Notes: generated from the letters alone by a model not told the origin. Positions 8,958-16,210 are shown, counted from the first letter of the stretch. The stretch: 64,000 bases of DNA from an uncultured Bacteroidales bacterium (GCA_900319995.1 ONQO01000001.1:34056-98055), one strand, 5' to 3'. Program-made: numbers and translations.

Positions 8958-9575
8958 ATGACCTATAATTCGTTTTATAATCAGTGGCATCATTTGGCTT
9001 GTTTTTCTACAGCACAAGTGAAAGCAATACACCCGGACTTTCCGCGTGGGAATTATCTGCGTTGGCAAAAAGCTGGCTATATTGTTCCCTTGCGACAGGG
9101 ATGGTATGCCTTTGCGGATTACGTGAACAAGTCGGATTACGCACGCTATATTGCATCGAAGATATATACCCCATCATATATCAGTCTGCATACCGCTTTA
9201 TCGTTCTATGGCGTTATTCCCGAAGCAGTGGTGGCCATTACAAGTATTACAACGCGTAAAACAGCGCAGTTTGAGAATGTCTTTGCTTCCTATAGTTATC
9301 AGACTATCAAGCCTTTTCTGTTTTGGGGCTATGAACCCAAACAACTATCCGACGGCAAGACCTTTATGTTAGCTACGCCGGAGAAGGCGCTTATCGATTT
9401 GCTTTATCTCTATCCGCAGTATTCTACGGAAGAAGAAATGCGCGAATTGCGTCTGGACGAAGATTTTATGCAATACGAGTTAGACAAGGAACGGCTTACA
9501 GAATACGCCAGCCGCATCGGAAGCCCGGTACTGACCAAGCGGGTAAAACTAATGCTCAAAACATACGGAATATGA
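8958..9575 (+). CDS. abiEi: Type IV toxin-antitoxin antitoxin, AbiEi-like
   Basis: This 205-residue protein resembles AbiEi antitoxins. The N-terminal 60 or so residues form the winged-helix domain that binds the operon's own promoter (segments around YLRWQKAGYIVPLRQGWY). The C-terminal part contains the family's TPEKALIDLLYL segment, which here supports antitoxin function against the nucleotidyltransferase. The stop overlaps the abiEii start by four bases (ATGA), the classic arrangement. In this system the antitoxin does not bind the toxin directly but counteracts its activity. Operator-like inverted repeats surround the promoter. Upstream ATG 8944 is ruled out because its frame stops after five codons. 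Confidence 0.9.
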   Translation: MTYNSFYNQWHHLACFSTAQVKAIHPDFPRGNYLRWQKAGYIVPLRQGWYAFADYVNKSDYARYIASKIYTPSYISLHTALSFYGVIPEAVVAITSITTRKTAQFENVFASYSYQTIKPFLFWGYEPKQLSDGKTFMLATPEKALIDLLYLYPQYSTEEEMRELRLDEDFMQYELDKERLTEYASRIGSPVLTKRVKLMLKTYGI

Positions 9576-10354
9576 TTGACTTAACATACATACGCGGTTT
9601 CTATCCGCCACAGATTGCCAACAATGCCAACTTCCAAAAGCATTTGCTCAAGGAGTATATTGAGTGTCTGGCAATGGAATGGATCTCTCAATCGGCATGG
9701 TCGGACAAACTGGCTTTCATCGGAGGCACGAACCTACGGCTGATACACGGCCTTGACCGTTTCTCTGAAGATTTGGATTTTGATTGCAAGAACCTTAGCC
9801 AAGAGGATTTTATCCAAATGACAGACGGCTTGATTCGCTATCTGACGCTGCAAGGCTTAACGGTCGAGGCACGCGATAAAGAAAACGCCAAACTAACGGC
9901 TTTCCGCAGGAATGTATATTTCCCGGAACTACTCTTCTCTCTCCAACTAACAGGGCATCGGGAGGAGCGGTTCTTAATGAAGATAGAGGCACAAGATCAA
10001 GGCATTGTTTATCCGCGAGAAATGGCGACAATCAGCCGTTTAGGCTTCTATTTTCCCGTTCCTGTTCCTCCTGTGAGCATTCTTCTTTCAATGAAACTAT
10101 CGGCTCTATTGACCCGTCAAAAGGGGCGTGACTTCTACGACGTGCTTTTCTTGTGGCAACGCACGAAGCCAGATTACGAATTCCTAAAGCAACGCCACGG
10201 AATAGAAAACGAGGAGCAATTATATACTCAGCTCCAAGAAACCGTTGCTCATACAAACCTCAAGATCAAGCAGCGTGATTTTGAGCATCTTCTCTTTGAT
10301 CCTCGCAAAAGCGAGCAGATTCTTCATTTCTCGGAGATCTTGGGTATAGCGTAA
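9572..10354 (+). CDS. abiEii: Type IV toxin-antitoxin toxin, AbiEii nucleotidyltransferase
   Basis: This 260-residue DNA-polymerase-beta-fold nucleotidyltransferase shows the family motif at residues 50-70: FIGGTNLRLIHGLDRFSEDL followed by DFD, i.e. GG, then R-x-SEDLDFD with the metal-binding aspartates. A second conserved segment, KGRDFYDVLFLW, follows near residue 185. AbiEii toxins arrest growth by nucleotide transfer, for some homologues onto tRNA acceptor ends, and the pair can act in abortive infection against phages. The gene overlaps abiEi and lies in a repeat-rich, gene-poor stretch next to a glycosylation cassette, consistent with an accessory island. Confidence 0.92.
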   Translation: MIDLTYIRGFYPPQIANNANFQKHLLKEYIECLAMEWISQSAWSDKLAFIGGTNLRLIHGLDRFSEDLDFDCKNLSQEDFIQMTDGLIRYLTLQGLTVEARDKENAKLTAFRRNVYFPELLFSLQLTGHREERFLMKIEAQDQGIVYPREMATISRLGFYFPVPVPPVSILLSMKLSALLTRQKGRDFYDVLFLWQRTKPDYEFLKQRHGIENEEQLYTQLQETVAHTNLKIKQRDFEHLLFDPRKSEQILHFSEILGIA

Positions 10355-10361
10355 TTATTGC

Positions 10362-10584
10362 CGATTATTAAGATTTAGCCTCTCACGACCCGCACACGAG
10401 CGACATACGACTCAGATACGGGAGGATAGCATACCGATAATCGCTTTAATTATCTCTAAAAAGTGTACGATTATTAAGATTCAGATGTATTTTTCGTCCA
10501 CCACATTGTAGCGGTCAATCAGCCACTCTCAAGCATCTCTCGAGCCTCTATCAAGCCATTTCCTAAAATGTCCGATTATTAAGA
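10362..10584 (+). repeat. Three CGATTATTAAGA repeats at 105-106 bp spacing
   Basis: Identical 12-mers start at 10362, 10468 and 10573. The second and third copies are preceded by related sequence (CTAAAAAGTGTA and CTAAAATGTC). The intervening 90 or so bases are not alike. Confidence 0.6.
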
Positions 10585-10605
10585 ATAAGGTTAAAAGTTA
10601 AAAGT

Positions 10606-10625
10606 ATGCAAATTTGAATTTGCAT
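10606..10625. repeat. Palindrome ATGCAAAT-TTGA-ATTTGCAT
   Basis: This is a perfect 8-bp inverted repeat with a 4-nt centre. It resembles a protein-binding site or hairpin and is preceded by two GTTAAAA heptamers (10590-10604). Confidence 0.5.
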
Positions 10626-10638
10626 CTTCATTCACGAC

Positions 10639-10778
10639 TTCACACTTTCACACATAAATATCTGTTCAACGTTAAGCCGGTGTAATAATCAGTAATACTA
10701 TATAATATAATTATAATAATATAATATTATATTATTAAGGCTATTTGCTGAAGATAAAAAGATGTGTGAAAGTGTGAA
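10639..10778. repeat. 17-bp inverted repeat enclosing a 24-bp AT-only palindrome
   Basis: TTCACACTTTCACACAT (10639-10655) is repeated exactly inverted at 10762-10778. The 106 bp between them include a perfect AT-only palindrome at 10714-10737. The layout resembles a small mobile element or a cruciform-forming regulatory site. No gene lies inside. Confidence 0.55.
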
Positions 10779-10785
10779 CACGTGA

Positions 10786-10835
10786 AGTCAACTTTTTCAG
10801 GATAGCAAATGCCCAAGGAGTCAACTTTTTCAGGA
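10786..10835 (+). repeat. Direct repeat AGTCAACTTTTTCAGGA, two copies
   Basis: Exact 17-mers lie at 10786-10802 and 10819-10835, 33 bp apart. They could be remnants of an insertion-sequence end, but no transposase is nearby. Confidence 0.5.
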
Positions 10836-10908
10836 CGAATGTCTATGTATTTAGAAAATCGCATACTTTTAACCTTTTACATTTTATAGTCTCTGGACAT
10901 AGGCATCT

Positions 10909-11025
10909 TACGGTCACGTACAGGATGCGTAATAATCGTTCGAACAAAGTGAGATAAGAACTAATGCAAACGGGAATGGAAGGTAGATGGAAGGTAATAC
11001 ACACCATACGGTCACGTTCAGGATG
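10909..11025 (+). repeat. Direct repeat TACGGTCACGTWCAGGATG, two copies
   Basis: Copies at 10909-10927 and 11007-11025 differ at one base and are 98 bp apart. Confidence 0.5.
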
Positions 11026-11060
11026 ATCACGAAATGGTCGCCTAAATGGAAGGGAATACT

Positions 11061-11105
11061 CAAACAAAGCCCAACGAAACACTTCTTGTAAGCGTTGCGT
11101 TGGGC
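11061..11105 (-). terminator. Terminator of the gtr-like cassette
   Basis: On the minus strand, GCCCAACG (11098-11105) pairs with CGTTGGGC (11069-11076) around an imperfect inner stem, followed by a T-rich TTTGTTTG. It lies about 35 bp beyond the stop of the last cassette gene. Confidence 0.65.
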
Positions 11106-11140
11106 ATAGAAAGATGTTTTTACAAAGTGAGAAAGATAAA

Positions 11141-12550
11141 CTATTCTACCAAATAGATTTTGTAGTCGTCGAATGTAATGTGTTCTACCAATTGTGCAGA
11201 AGGACATTTAGCGTTAAACGCTTGCTCGTCCTTTTTATCCATAATCCATATGCCGGAAGCAAAATTCTCGCATTCCTCAACACGAGTAATTGAAAAATAA
11301 GGGTTGTTTTGACACCAACCTGCTTTGCTCTCCAGATACATAACTTTGCAGTCACGTATAACTAATTCTCCTTCGTCCAAAGCGGGATTTTCTGGCAAAT
11401 AGTAGAATAAATCAACATTTGTAGCCACAATCTCGTTGAATTTGCAAATATTATTGTAATAGTTAATTCTCATTGATTGCCTTTCTTTGATTTCATTGGG
11501 AAGTTTACGGCAATAGAAACCCGCTAAGCAAACAAACAGAACAAGAATCATCCACGGTTTGAGATATATTTTGGCGAAATACAAAAGTGCCGGAAGTGCC
11601 AAAATAGCCGCAGGTGTATAATATAAGGTGTAATCTAAATGCAAAGCCGCCGCTCCGCAACAATAAGCGCAAGAAGCCAAAAGCATGCTGTCATAGATAG
11701 TGTAGTCGGCTTGCTTTTTGATGAACGCAACCAAACGGACAATCAACGCTACAATTACCAGCCACATTATTTTCTGCGCAAACAAGATCTTCATCGCATT
11801 TGCAAAAATTGAATCGTGGGTGTAATGATGGTACATGTGTTCTATTCTTGGCACAACAAGGATAAGGTAAAGCAACAAGAATAGCACACCACTTGCTATC
11901 AACAAGTAATTAAATAGACGCTCTTGTTTATCCTGTTTCCTGTATGAAAATAACAGAGAACAAGCGCCTATCGCTACTGGGATAGTGAACATCGTTTCAT
12001 AATAATAAAGCACATAGTTAATGGCTATTAAAGCAAGAATGCCAAATCCCCATTTCTTTGTATCTATGAAGCGAATATAGCCATATAGAAATATGGGAAT
12101 AAATGTGAAAATAGTCCAAATGCCCGTCCAAAGTTGCATAAACAGACCGAATGTTCTCCCTAAAACGGTCAATAAAAGTGCAAGCGTAATGGTATATTTC
12201 CAAATAGGCTTTTCATCTTTGAGAAGATACAATCCTATGGCAGCAAAGAATGCCATGTAGATAATAAACCAAAAGACATGAATCGCATAATGGGCAGATG
12301 GTGGTATTTGTCCGTCATAAAAGATGGGCAGGATGTCATAGACTGTGTAATCCAAGGGGAAGAAACGCCCATAGGCAGGATCAACAAAGAATCCGAAAAT
12401 CGGTTTGTCCCAGCCTGTGTACATGATTACTTGTGAGTCATCGTAATCTACCCAAGCCGCGTTTGCGACAATAAAATAAGAACAAACGGCAATAATGGCA
12501 AGCCATATTCCCCAAAATGTCCACTTAATGATGTTTTCTTGATTTTTCAT
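11141..12550 (-). CDS. Polytopic membrane protein, probable GT-C type glycosyltransferase of a gtr-like cassette
   Basis: This protein of about 469 residues has many transmembrane segments (ten or more hydrophobic stretches) and no sequence family I can name. The start at 12550 is chosen because GGAG precedes it at good distance; an ATG at 12562 and an open frame back to 12631 also exist. The first extracytoplasmic loop has an acidic motif, WVDYDD (Asp35, Asp37, Asp38), where GT-C enzymes that use polyprenyl-phosphate sugars carry catalytic acidic residues. It overlaps the GtrB-like gene and follows GtrA-GtrB order. In O-antigen-modifying cassettes this position is held by the serotype-specific glycosyltransferase, which is poorly conserved. 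Function is therefore inferred from context and topology. Confidence 0.65.
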   Translation of the reverse strand: MKNQENIIKWTFWGIWLAIIAVCSYFIVANAAWVDYDDSQVIMYTGWDKPIFGFFVDPAYGRFFPLDYTVYDILPIFYDGQIPPSAHYAIHVFWFIIYMAFFAAIGLYLLKDEKPIWKYTITLALLLTVLGRTFGLFMQLWTGIWTIFTFIPIFLYGYIRFIDTKKWGFGILALIAINYVLYYYETMFTIPVAIGACSLLFSYRKQDKQERLFNYLLIASGVLFLLLYLILVVPRIEHMYHHYTHDSIFANAMKILFAQKIMWLVIVALIVRLVAFIKKQADYTIYDSMLLASCAYCCGAAALHLDYTLYYTPAAILALPALLYFAKIYLKPWMILVLFVCLAGFYCRKLPNEIKERQSMRINYYNNICKFNEIVATNVDLFYYLPENPALDEGELVIRDCKVMYLESKAGWCQNNPYFSITRVEECENFASGIWIMDKKDEQAFNAKCPSAQLVEHITFDDYKIYLVE

Positions 12551-13481
12551 ATTTGTCTCCATTAAAAGATTGAACAAAATACACCGGACGATTTTTTGTT
12601 TCGTTGAATACGCGTCCCAAATATTCTCCAATTATACCGAGCGAGAGAAGTTGCACTCCGCCAAGGAACAAAATTGCTATCATCATTGTTGGGAATCCTG
12701 CAACAGGTTCACCCCAAGCAAGCGTTTTGACAATAACCCAGAAGGCATATAAGAAAGAAGCGGTAGAAACAATAATACCAATTCCCGTAGCCCATTGAAG
12801 CGGAGAAGTTGTGTAAGCCGTTAATCCTTCTATTGCCAGTTTTACAAGTACACGGTAACTCATAGAAGATTCACCTGCAACGCGGTCTTGAGTTTCAAAG
12901 TCAACAAAGGTCTTCTTAAAGCCGATGTAGCAATACATACCTTTGGTATAGCGACTTTGTTCACGTAATTGGCAAAGCGCATCCAAACAACGACGATCTA
13001 ACAATCGGAAATCGCCCACATTGGGCAACACATCTATGCGAGTAGATTTGCTCAACAATCGATAGTAAGATAAGGAGAGTTGTTTACGTAGCCAAGATTC
13101 TTTTCCTCGCGAAATTCGGCGCGCATACACATCCTCATAGCCTTCTTCCCACTTGCGCAACATTTCATGTACCACATGAGGCGGATGTTGTAAGTCAGCA
13201 TCCATAATAACCGCGCAATCTCCCGATGCATAATCAAAGCCAGCCAATAGTGCCACCTCTTTACCATAATTGCGACTCAAATCGACATAGTTGCAACGCT
13301 CATCTATTGCATGAAGTTTGACTAATTCATCAATAGTGGTGTCACGCGAACCATCATTGATGAATAGAAATTCCCACTCATATTGTTGCTCTGACTCTGC
13401 TAATTTGCACAACTCGGTATGCAGCAGTGGCAAAGATTGCGCCTCGTTATAACAAGGTATGATAACAGATACTTTGTTCAT
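12525..13481 (-). CDS. GtrB-like polyprenyl-phosphate glycosyltransferase (GT2)
   Basis: This 318-residue inverting GT2 enzyme of the dolichol-phosphate-mannose-synthase/GtrB type transfers a sugar from a nucleotide donor to undecaprenyl phosphate on the cytoplasmic face. The N-terminal GT-A domain shows VSVIIPCYNE at residues 4-13, NDGSRD at 42-47 and the metal-binding motif MDADLQHP at 93-100. Two transmembrane helices follow at about 230-255 and 265-290, as in GtrB. Its start overlaps the gtrA stop by four bases (ATGA), and its end overlaps the downstream membrane-protein gene. With the GtrA flippase and that protein it forms a complete gtr-like set. Confidence 0.92.
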   Translation of the reverse strand: MNKVSVIIPCYNEAQSLPLLHTELCKLAESEQQYEWEFLFINDGSRDTTIDELVKLHAIDERCNYVDLSRNYGKEVALLAGFDYASGDCAVIMDADLQHPPHVVHEMLRKWEEGYEDVYARRISRGKESWLRKQLSLSYYRLLSKSTRIDVLPNVGDFRLLDRRCLDALCQLREQSRYTKGMYCYIGFKKTFVDFETQDRVAGESSMSYRVLVKLAIEGLTAYTTSPLQWATGIGIIVSTASFLYAFWVIVKTLAWGEPVAGFPTMMIAILFLGGVQLLSLGIIGEYLGRVFNETKNRPVYFVQSFNGDKYEKSRKHH

Positions 13482-13915
13482 TTCTCAAAATGTTTAGACT
13501 TAAAGACAAAACGTACCAATAGAAAGTTTATCGGTATTACTATACAAAAGACAGGGATAGGAGCCCATTTGTTCGGGATTCCGATCCACAAGAATAATGT
13601 TAGAAAAACAATGTGTAACAAGTAATTGATAACATGGCTAAGCGCAAAGCCTCCTCCACGTTTTATTGTTAGTTTCTCTCTAAATGTAAAATGTGCCGTT
13701 AACCATAGATTACATAAAAAACTCACAGCATAGCCAATAGTGTAAGCAATGTCGGTGTTTGTTGTTTCGTCTTGTGCTATATCGAAGATCAGAACTAACA
13801 ACAAATATATGCCATAATGGATTCCTGTTGCAATAGTTCCAACTATCGCAAAGCGAATAAACTCCTTAAGTTTAGACGAATGAAATATTTCTTGTATTAG
13901 TTCATTTGGGGACAT
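13478..13915 (-). CDS. GtrA-like flippase
   Basis: This four-helix membrane protein of the GtrA/DPMS2 family is thought to move undecaprenyl-phosphate-linked sugars across the inner membrane. About 145 residues is normal length. The sequence FIRFAIVGTIATGIHYGIYL near the start and the later AVSFLCNLWLTAHFTF segment are typical. I start it at the ATG 13913-13915 (MSPNELIQEIF), because the only upstream in-frame start is a TTG inside sequence belonging to the hairpin element. It overlaps the GtrB-like gene by ATGA. Confidence 0.85.
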   Translation of the reverse strand: MSPNELIQEIFHSSKLKEFIRFAIVGTIATGIHYGIYLLLVLIFDIAQDETTNTDIAYTIGYAVSFLCNLWLTAHFTFREKLTIKRGGGFALSHVINYLLHIVFLTLFLWIGIPNKWAPIPVFCIVIPINFLLVRFVFKSKHFEK

Positions 13916-13934
13916 AAAAAACGTGAGGCTTGTT

Positions 13935-14087
13935 AGCTTCAATCTGGAGTTTCGAGGAATTCTGGACTACCTTATCCTACCAAATATCCGTAAACAAGGC
14001 TCACGCTTGCGCATGAGCACTCAAACGCCTTGTTCTTGGTAGGAAATTTCAAAAGTGTCCAGTTTTCGAAACTCCAAGTTCTTAGCT
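13935..14087. repeat. ~150-bp imperfect hairpin element, MITE-like, upstream of gtrA
   Basis: Nested inverted arms are: AGCT (13935/14084), TGGAGTTTCGA (13945-13955) with TCGAAACTCCA (14066-14076), CTGGAC (13962) with GTCCAG (14057), CCTACCA (13976) with TGGTAGG (14037), and AACAAGGC (13993-14000) with GCCTTGTT (14027-14034). It could be a non-autonomous mobile element, or a structured leader of the cassette just downstream on the minus strand. No coding sequence lies inside. Confidence 0.65.
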
Positions 14088-14214
14088 GAATGCTTTATTA
14101 TTTATATATGTTGTTTGTCTGTTGTTTTATGCCATAGGCAGATTTATTTGTTACGATTTTTATTCTTTTCTGCTGCTCCTTTATTTCCAAAGATGCTACG
14201 AATTGTTATAAACT
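14088..14214. other. AT-rich spacer between hairpin element and regulator gene
   Basis: This is T-rich sequence without a readable gene, repeat or recognised promoter. Transcription of the gtr-like cassette must start here or within the hairpin, but no TAnnTTTG box was identified. Confidence 0.4.
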
Positions 14215-14586
14215 TTATTCTGCTATTATTTCCCAATGACCACCTTTGTCAGGACCTATACGGCGAATGATGCCTTGTTCCTGCAAATTCTTGAGGTGAA
14301 CTTGTACATTACGTGGCGCAATTCCTACTTCCTTAGCAATCGAATCAGCCTTCGCTTTCGGATTCTTCCATATATATCGAACAATTTTTGCACGCATCGT
14401 AGATAATTTTTCTACGATGTTTTCTACGATGGTATTCTCCCTAATTTTCTCCCCACTTTCATGTCCTGTTTCATGTCCCGTTTCATGTCCCGTTTCATGT
14501 CCTGTTTCATGTCCTGTTTGATCTGTAGCAGGAGCATCGCCTTCTTTTATTGTACTTTCCGGCCGGAAGTTGTTGTATGTCTTCAA
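14215..14586 (-). CDS. Small winged-helix DNA-binding protein with GHET repeats
   Basis: This 123-residue protein has residues 24-44 made of four perfect GHET units plus GHES, encoded by a 12-nt tandem array. A winged-helix domain follows (about 58-123, with KADSIAKEVGIAPRNVQVHL as the helix-turn-helix and a GGHWEII wing end). The domain resembles the C-terminal part of larger AlbA_2-type (COG2865) regulators, which often carry similar Thr/Gly/Glu repeats before the helix-turn-helix. This could therefore be a fragment of such a gene placed behind a promoter, or a true stand-alone regulator. A consensus promoter (14622-14653) precedes it, favouring expression. Its neighbour downstream is the gtr-like cassette, a possible target. 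Confidence 0.65.
   Translation of the reverse strand: MKTYNNFRPESTIKEGDAPATDQTGHETGHETGHETGHETGHESGEKIRENTIVENIVEKLSTMRAKIVRYIWKNPKAKADSIAKEVGIAPRNVQVHLKNLQEQGIIRRIGPDKGGHWEIIAE
14457..14516 (-). repeat. Five 12-bp coding repeats (GHET)
   Basis: Five units of TTTCATGTCCYG run without interruption inside the regulator gene and keep the reading frame, encoding Gly-His-Glu-Thr/Ser. Copy number could vary by slippage without frameshift. Confidence 0.85.
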
Positions 14587-14621
14587 GAGTTAATATCACC
14601 TTATTTTCTCAATTTTGCACG

Positions 14622-14653
14622 CAAAATTACTGCTTTTTTTTGATATATGCAAA
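14622..14653 (-). promoter_or_regulatory. Promoter of the winged-helix gene
   Basis: On the minus strand, TTTG (14650-14653, extended TTTGCATATATCA) and TAATTTTG (14622-14629) are separated by 20 bp. Confidence 0.82.
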
Positions 14654-14682
14654 TAAATCTGTCATTTTTTCGGGCAGAGACA

Positions 14683-14711
14683 AAAAATCTGCACTTGGGA
14701 TGCAGATTTTT
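14683..14711 (-). terminator. Terminator of the flavodiiron/rubredoxin operon
   Basis: AAAAATCTGCA (14683-14693) and TGCAGATTTTT (14701-14711) form a perfect 11-bp stem with a 7-nt loop. On the minus strand it ends in a T-run, about 20 bp after the rubredoxin stop. Confidence 0.82.
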
Positions 14712-14731
14712 GGATTTTACGCTTCAACGAA

Positions 14732-14890
14732 TTACGCCTCGGAGAATTGGTCCTTGCCGACTCCGCAGAGCGGACAAACCCAATCTTCAGGAAGGGATTC
14801 AAACGAAGTGCCTGGAGCGATGCCGTTTTCCGGATCGCCGGCAGCGGGATCGTACTCGTACCCGCATACATCACAAATGTACTTTGCCAT
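14732..14890 (-). CDS. Rubredoxin
   Basis: This 52-residue one-iron electron carrier has both cysteine pairs: CDVCGY (Cys6, Cys9) and CPLCGV (Cys39, Cys42), with the usual WVCP segment. The full normal length of the family is present. It starts with ATG at 14890 and ends with TAA at 14732-14734. It lies 40 bp downstream of the flavodiiron protein gene on the same strand and should deliver electrons to that enzyme for reduction of O2 or NO. A strong terminator follows. It can be missed by length filters because it is so short. Confidence 0.96.
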   Translation of the reverse strand: MAKYICDVCGYEYDPAAGDPENGIAPGTSFESLPEDWVCPLCGVGKDQFSEA

Positions 14891-14930
14891 AAGATGTTAA
14901 TTTTTAGAGAGTTAATATTTCAGCTTGTGC

Positions 14931-16082
14931 TTATTTCGCCAACAAGGCGTCCGCGAGAGTTTCCAGCTCTGCCGTTTGTTCAGACTTGAGGGATCCACGG
15001 ATAGTGACGGTCGGTTCGACAATCTCCACGTTCTTGCATCCCACCAACATCTCCTTCATGACACGTACCGCTTGCGGCGCCCAAGAGCCGTTTTCTACAA
15101 GAGCCACACGTCTGTTCTGATACCCTTTGAGGCGGAGTTTATGAAGGAACATATGCATCGCTGGGAAGATGTCTCCATCGTACGTAGCACAGCAAAGCGC
15201 CAGACGATTCATACGGAACGCATCCTCAATCGCCTCTGCCATGTCGTCGCGGCTCAAGTCGGTAATGGCTACTTTTCCCGCCCCTTTCGCCTTAAGAATC
15301 TCTGCGAGTTGTTGCGCGGCTTTTGCCGTGTTGCCGTGAATGGATGCATAAGCCACCAACACGCCTTCGGTCTCCACACCGTACGCGCTCCAAATCTTAT
15401 ACAACCGAAGCGCTTCGTCTTTCTGCTCGCCCTCCAACATATATCCGTGCAGCGGCGCGATAGTCTTTATCTCTTTGTCAGCCAGTTTCTTTAGCACGTT
15501 CGTTACCGCTACGCCGTACTTGCCGACGATGTTGAAATAGTACCTTCTTGCCTCGCACGTCCAATCGTCCTCATCGGCATGATAGACGCCGAACTTGCCG
15601 AACGCGTCCGCGCTGAACAACACCTGTTCTTCGGCACAATACGTCATCAACACTTCCGGCCAATGGATCATCGGGGCTGCTATGAATTGTAATGTCAAGT
15701 CACCGAGGTCCAAACTCTGCCCTTCTGTCACAATTTGTACGTTCTTCCCCTCGATGCCGAACTGCTGCATCATCACCACGGCTTGCTTCGAACACAGCAC
15801 TTGTGCCTGTGGGTATTTTGTCAGGAACAAAGCCATCGCGCCGCTGTGGTCCGGCTCCATGTGGTGGCAGACCAGATAATCGGGCGTGCGACCATCCAAA
15901 GCCTCCGACACCTTATTTAACCACTCGTGCGCGCAACGCGCATCTACCGCATCCATTACCGCCACCTGCTTCTCGCCAAGGACTACATAACTGTTGTAGC
16001 ACATACCATCCGGCAAAGCGTACTGGCTCTCAAACAAATCCAAGTCTGCGTCATCGCAGCCAACATATTTGATATTTTTCAT
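14931..16082 (-). CDS. A-type flavodiiron protein (FprA family)
   Basis: This 383-residue cytoplasmic enzyme reduces O2 to water (or NO to N2O) and protects anaerobes from air. The N-terminal metallo-beta-lactamase-like domain carries the di-iron ligands H74-M-E76-P-D78-H79, then His140 and Asp159, with a further histidine near residue 222 (LHGYML). The C-terminal flavodoxin domain (about 245-383) begins with the FMN-binding segment YASIHGNTAKAA. The start at 16082 is chosen because the -7 box at 16102-16109 lies between it and the longer open frame's ATG (16124), which therefore cannot be transcribed. Rubredoxin follows in the same operon and is the expected electron donor. Confidence 0.95.
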   Translation of the reverse strand: MKNIKYVGCDDADLDLFESQYALPDGMCYNSYVVLGEKQVAVMDAVDARCAHEWLNKVSEALDGRTPDYLVCHHMEPDHSGAMALFLTKYPQAQVLCSKQAVVMMQQFGIEGKNVQIVTEGQSLDLGDLTLQFIAAPMIHWPEVLMTYCAEEQVLFSADAFGKFGVYHADEDDWTCEARRYYFNIVGKYGVAVTNVLKKLADKEIKTIAPLHGYMLEGEQKDEALRLYKIWSAYGVETEGVLVAYASIHGNTAKAAQQLAEILKAKGAGKVAITDLSRDDMAEAIEDAFRMNRLALCCATYDGDIFPAMHMFLHKLRLKGYQNRRVALVENGSWAPQAVRVMKEMLVGCKNVEIVEPTVTIRGSLKSEQTAELETLADALLAK

Positions 16083-16101
16083 AAGCTTTAAAAATATTCG
16101 G

Positions 16102-16133
16102 CAAAGATACAGTATTTTTCTCAATTATGCAAA
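16102..16133 (-). promoter_or_regulatory. Promoter of the flavodiiron/rubredoxin operon
   Basis: On the minus strand, TTTG (16130-16133) and TATCTTTG (16102-16109) are 20 bp apart. The -33 box is back-to-back with that of the divergent permease promoter, 25 bp away. Confidence 0.87.
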
Positions 16134-16158
16134 TAAATTGCAAAATTTGTTCAAAAAA

Positions 16159-16190
16159 CTTGCATATGTCCAGTTTTTGTTGTACTTTTG
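16159..16190 (+). promoter_or_regulatory. Promoter of the truncated NCS2 permease gene
   Basis: CTTG (16159-16162, extended CTTGCATATGTC) and TACTTTTG (16183-16190) are separated by 20 bp. Confidence 0.8.
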
Positions 16191-16210
16191 CAAAACAATT
16201 TCGACGAAAT

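Larger units (their letters stand above)
10355..11068. other. Non-coding, repeat-rich accessory stretch
   Basis: About 0.7 kb without a supportable gene lies between abiEii and the terminator of the gtr-like cassette. It holds three CGATTATTAAGA repeats about 105 bp apart, an 8-bp palindrome at 10606-10625, a 17-bp inverted repeat enclosing a 24-bp AT palindrome, and two pairs of direct repeats. No transposase remnant of useful length is readable. Confidence 0.6.

Noticed and set aside
10362-10584. CRISPR array
   Set aside because: There are only three 12-bp repeats, with spacers of about 93 bp and no cas genes. The repeat is too short and the copy number too low.
12551-12631. Upstream start for the GT-C-like protein at 12631
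   Set aside because: The first 27 codons overlap the GtrB-like gene deeply and lack a ribosome site, whereas ATG 12550 has GGAG at good spacing.
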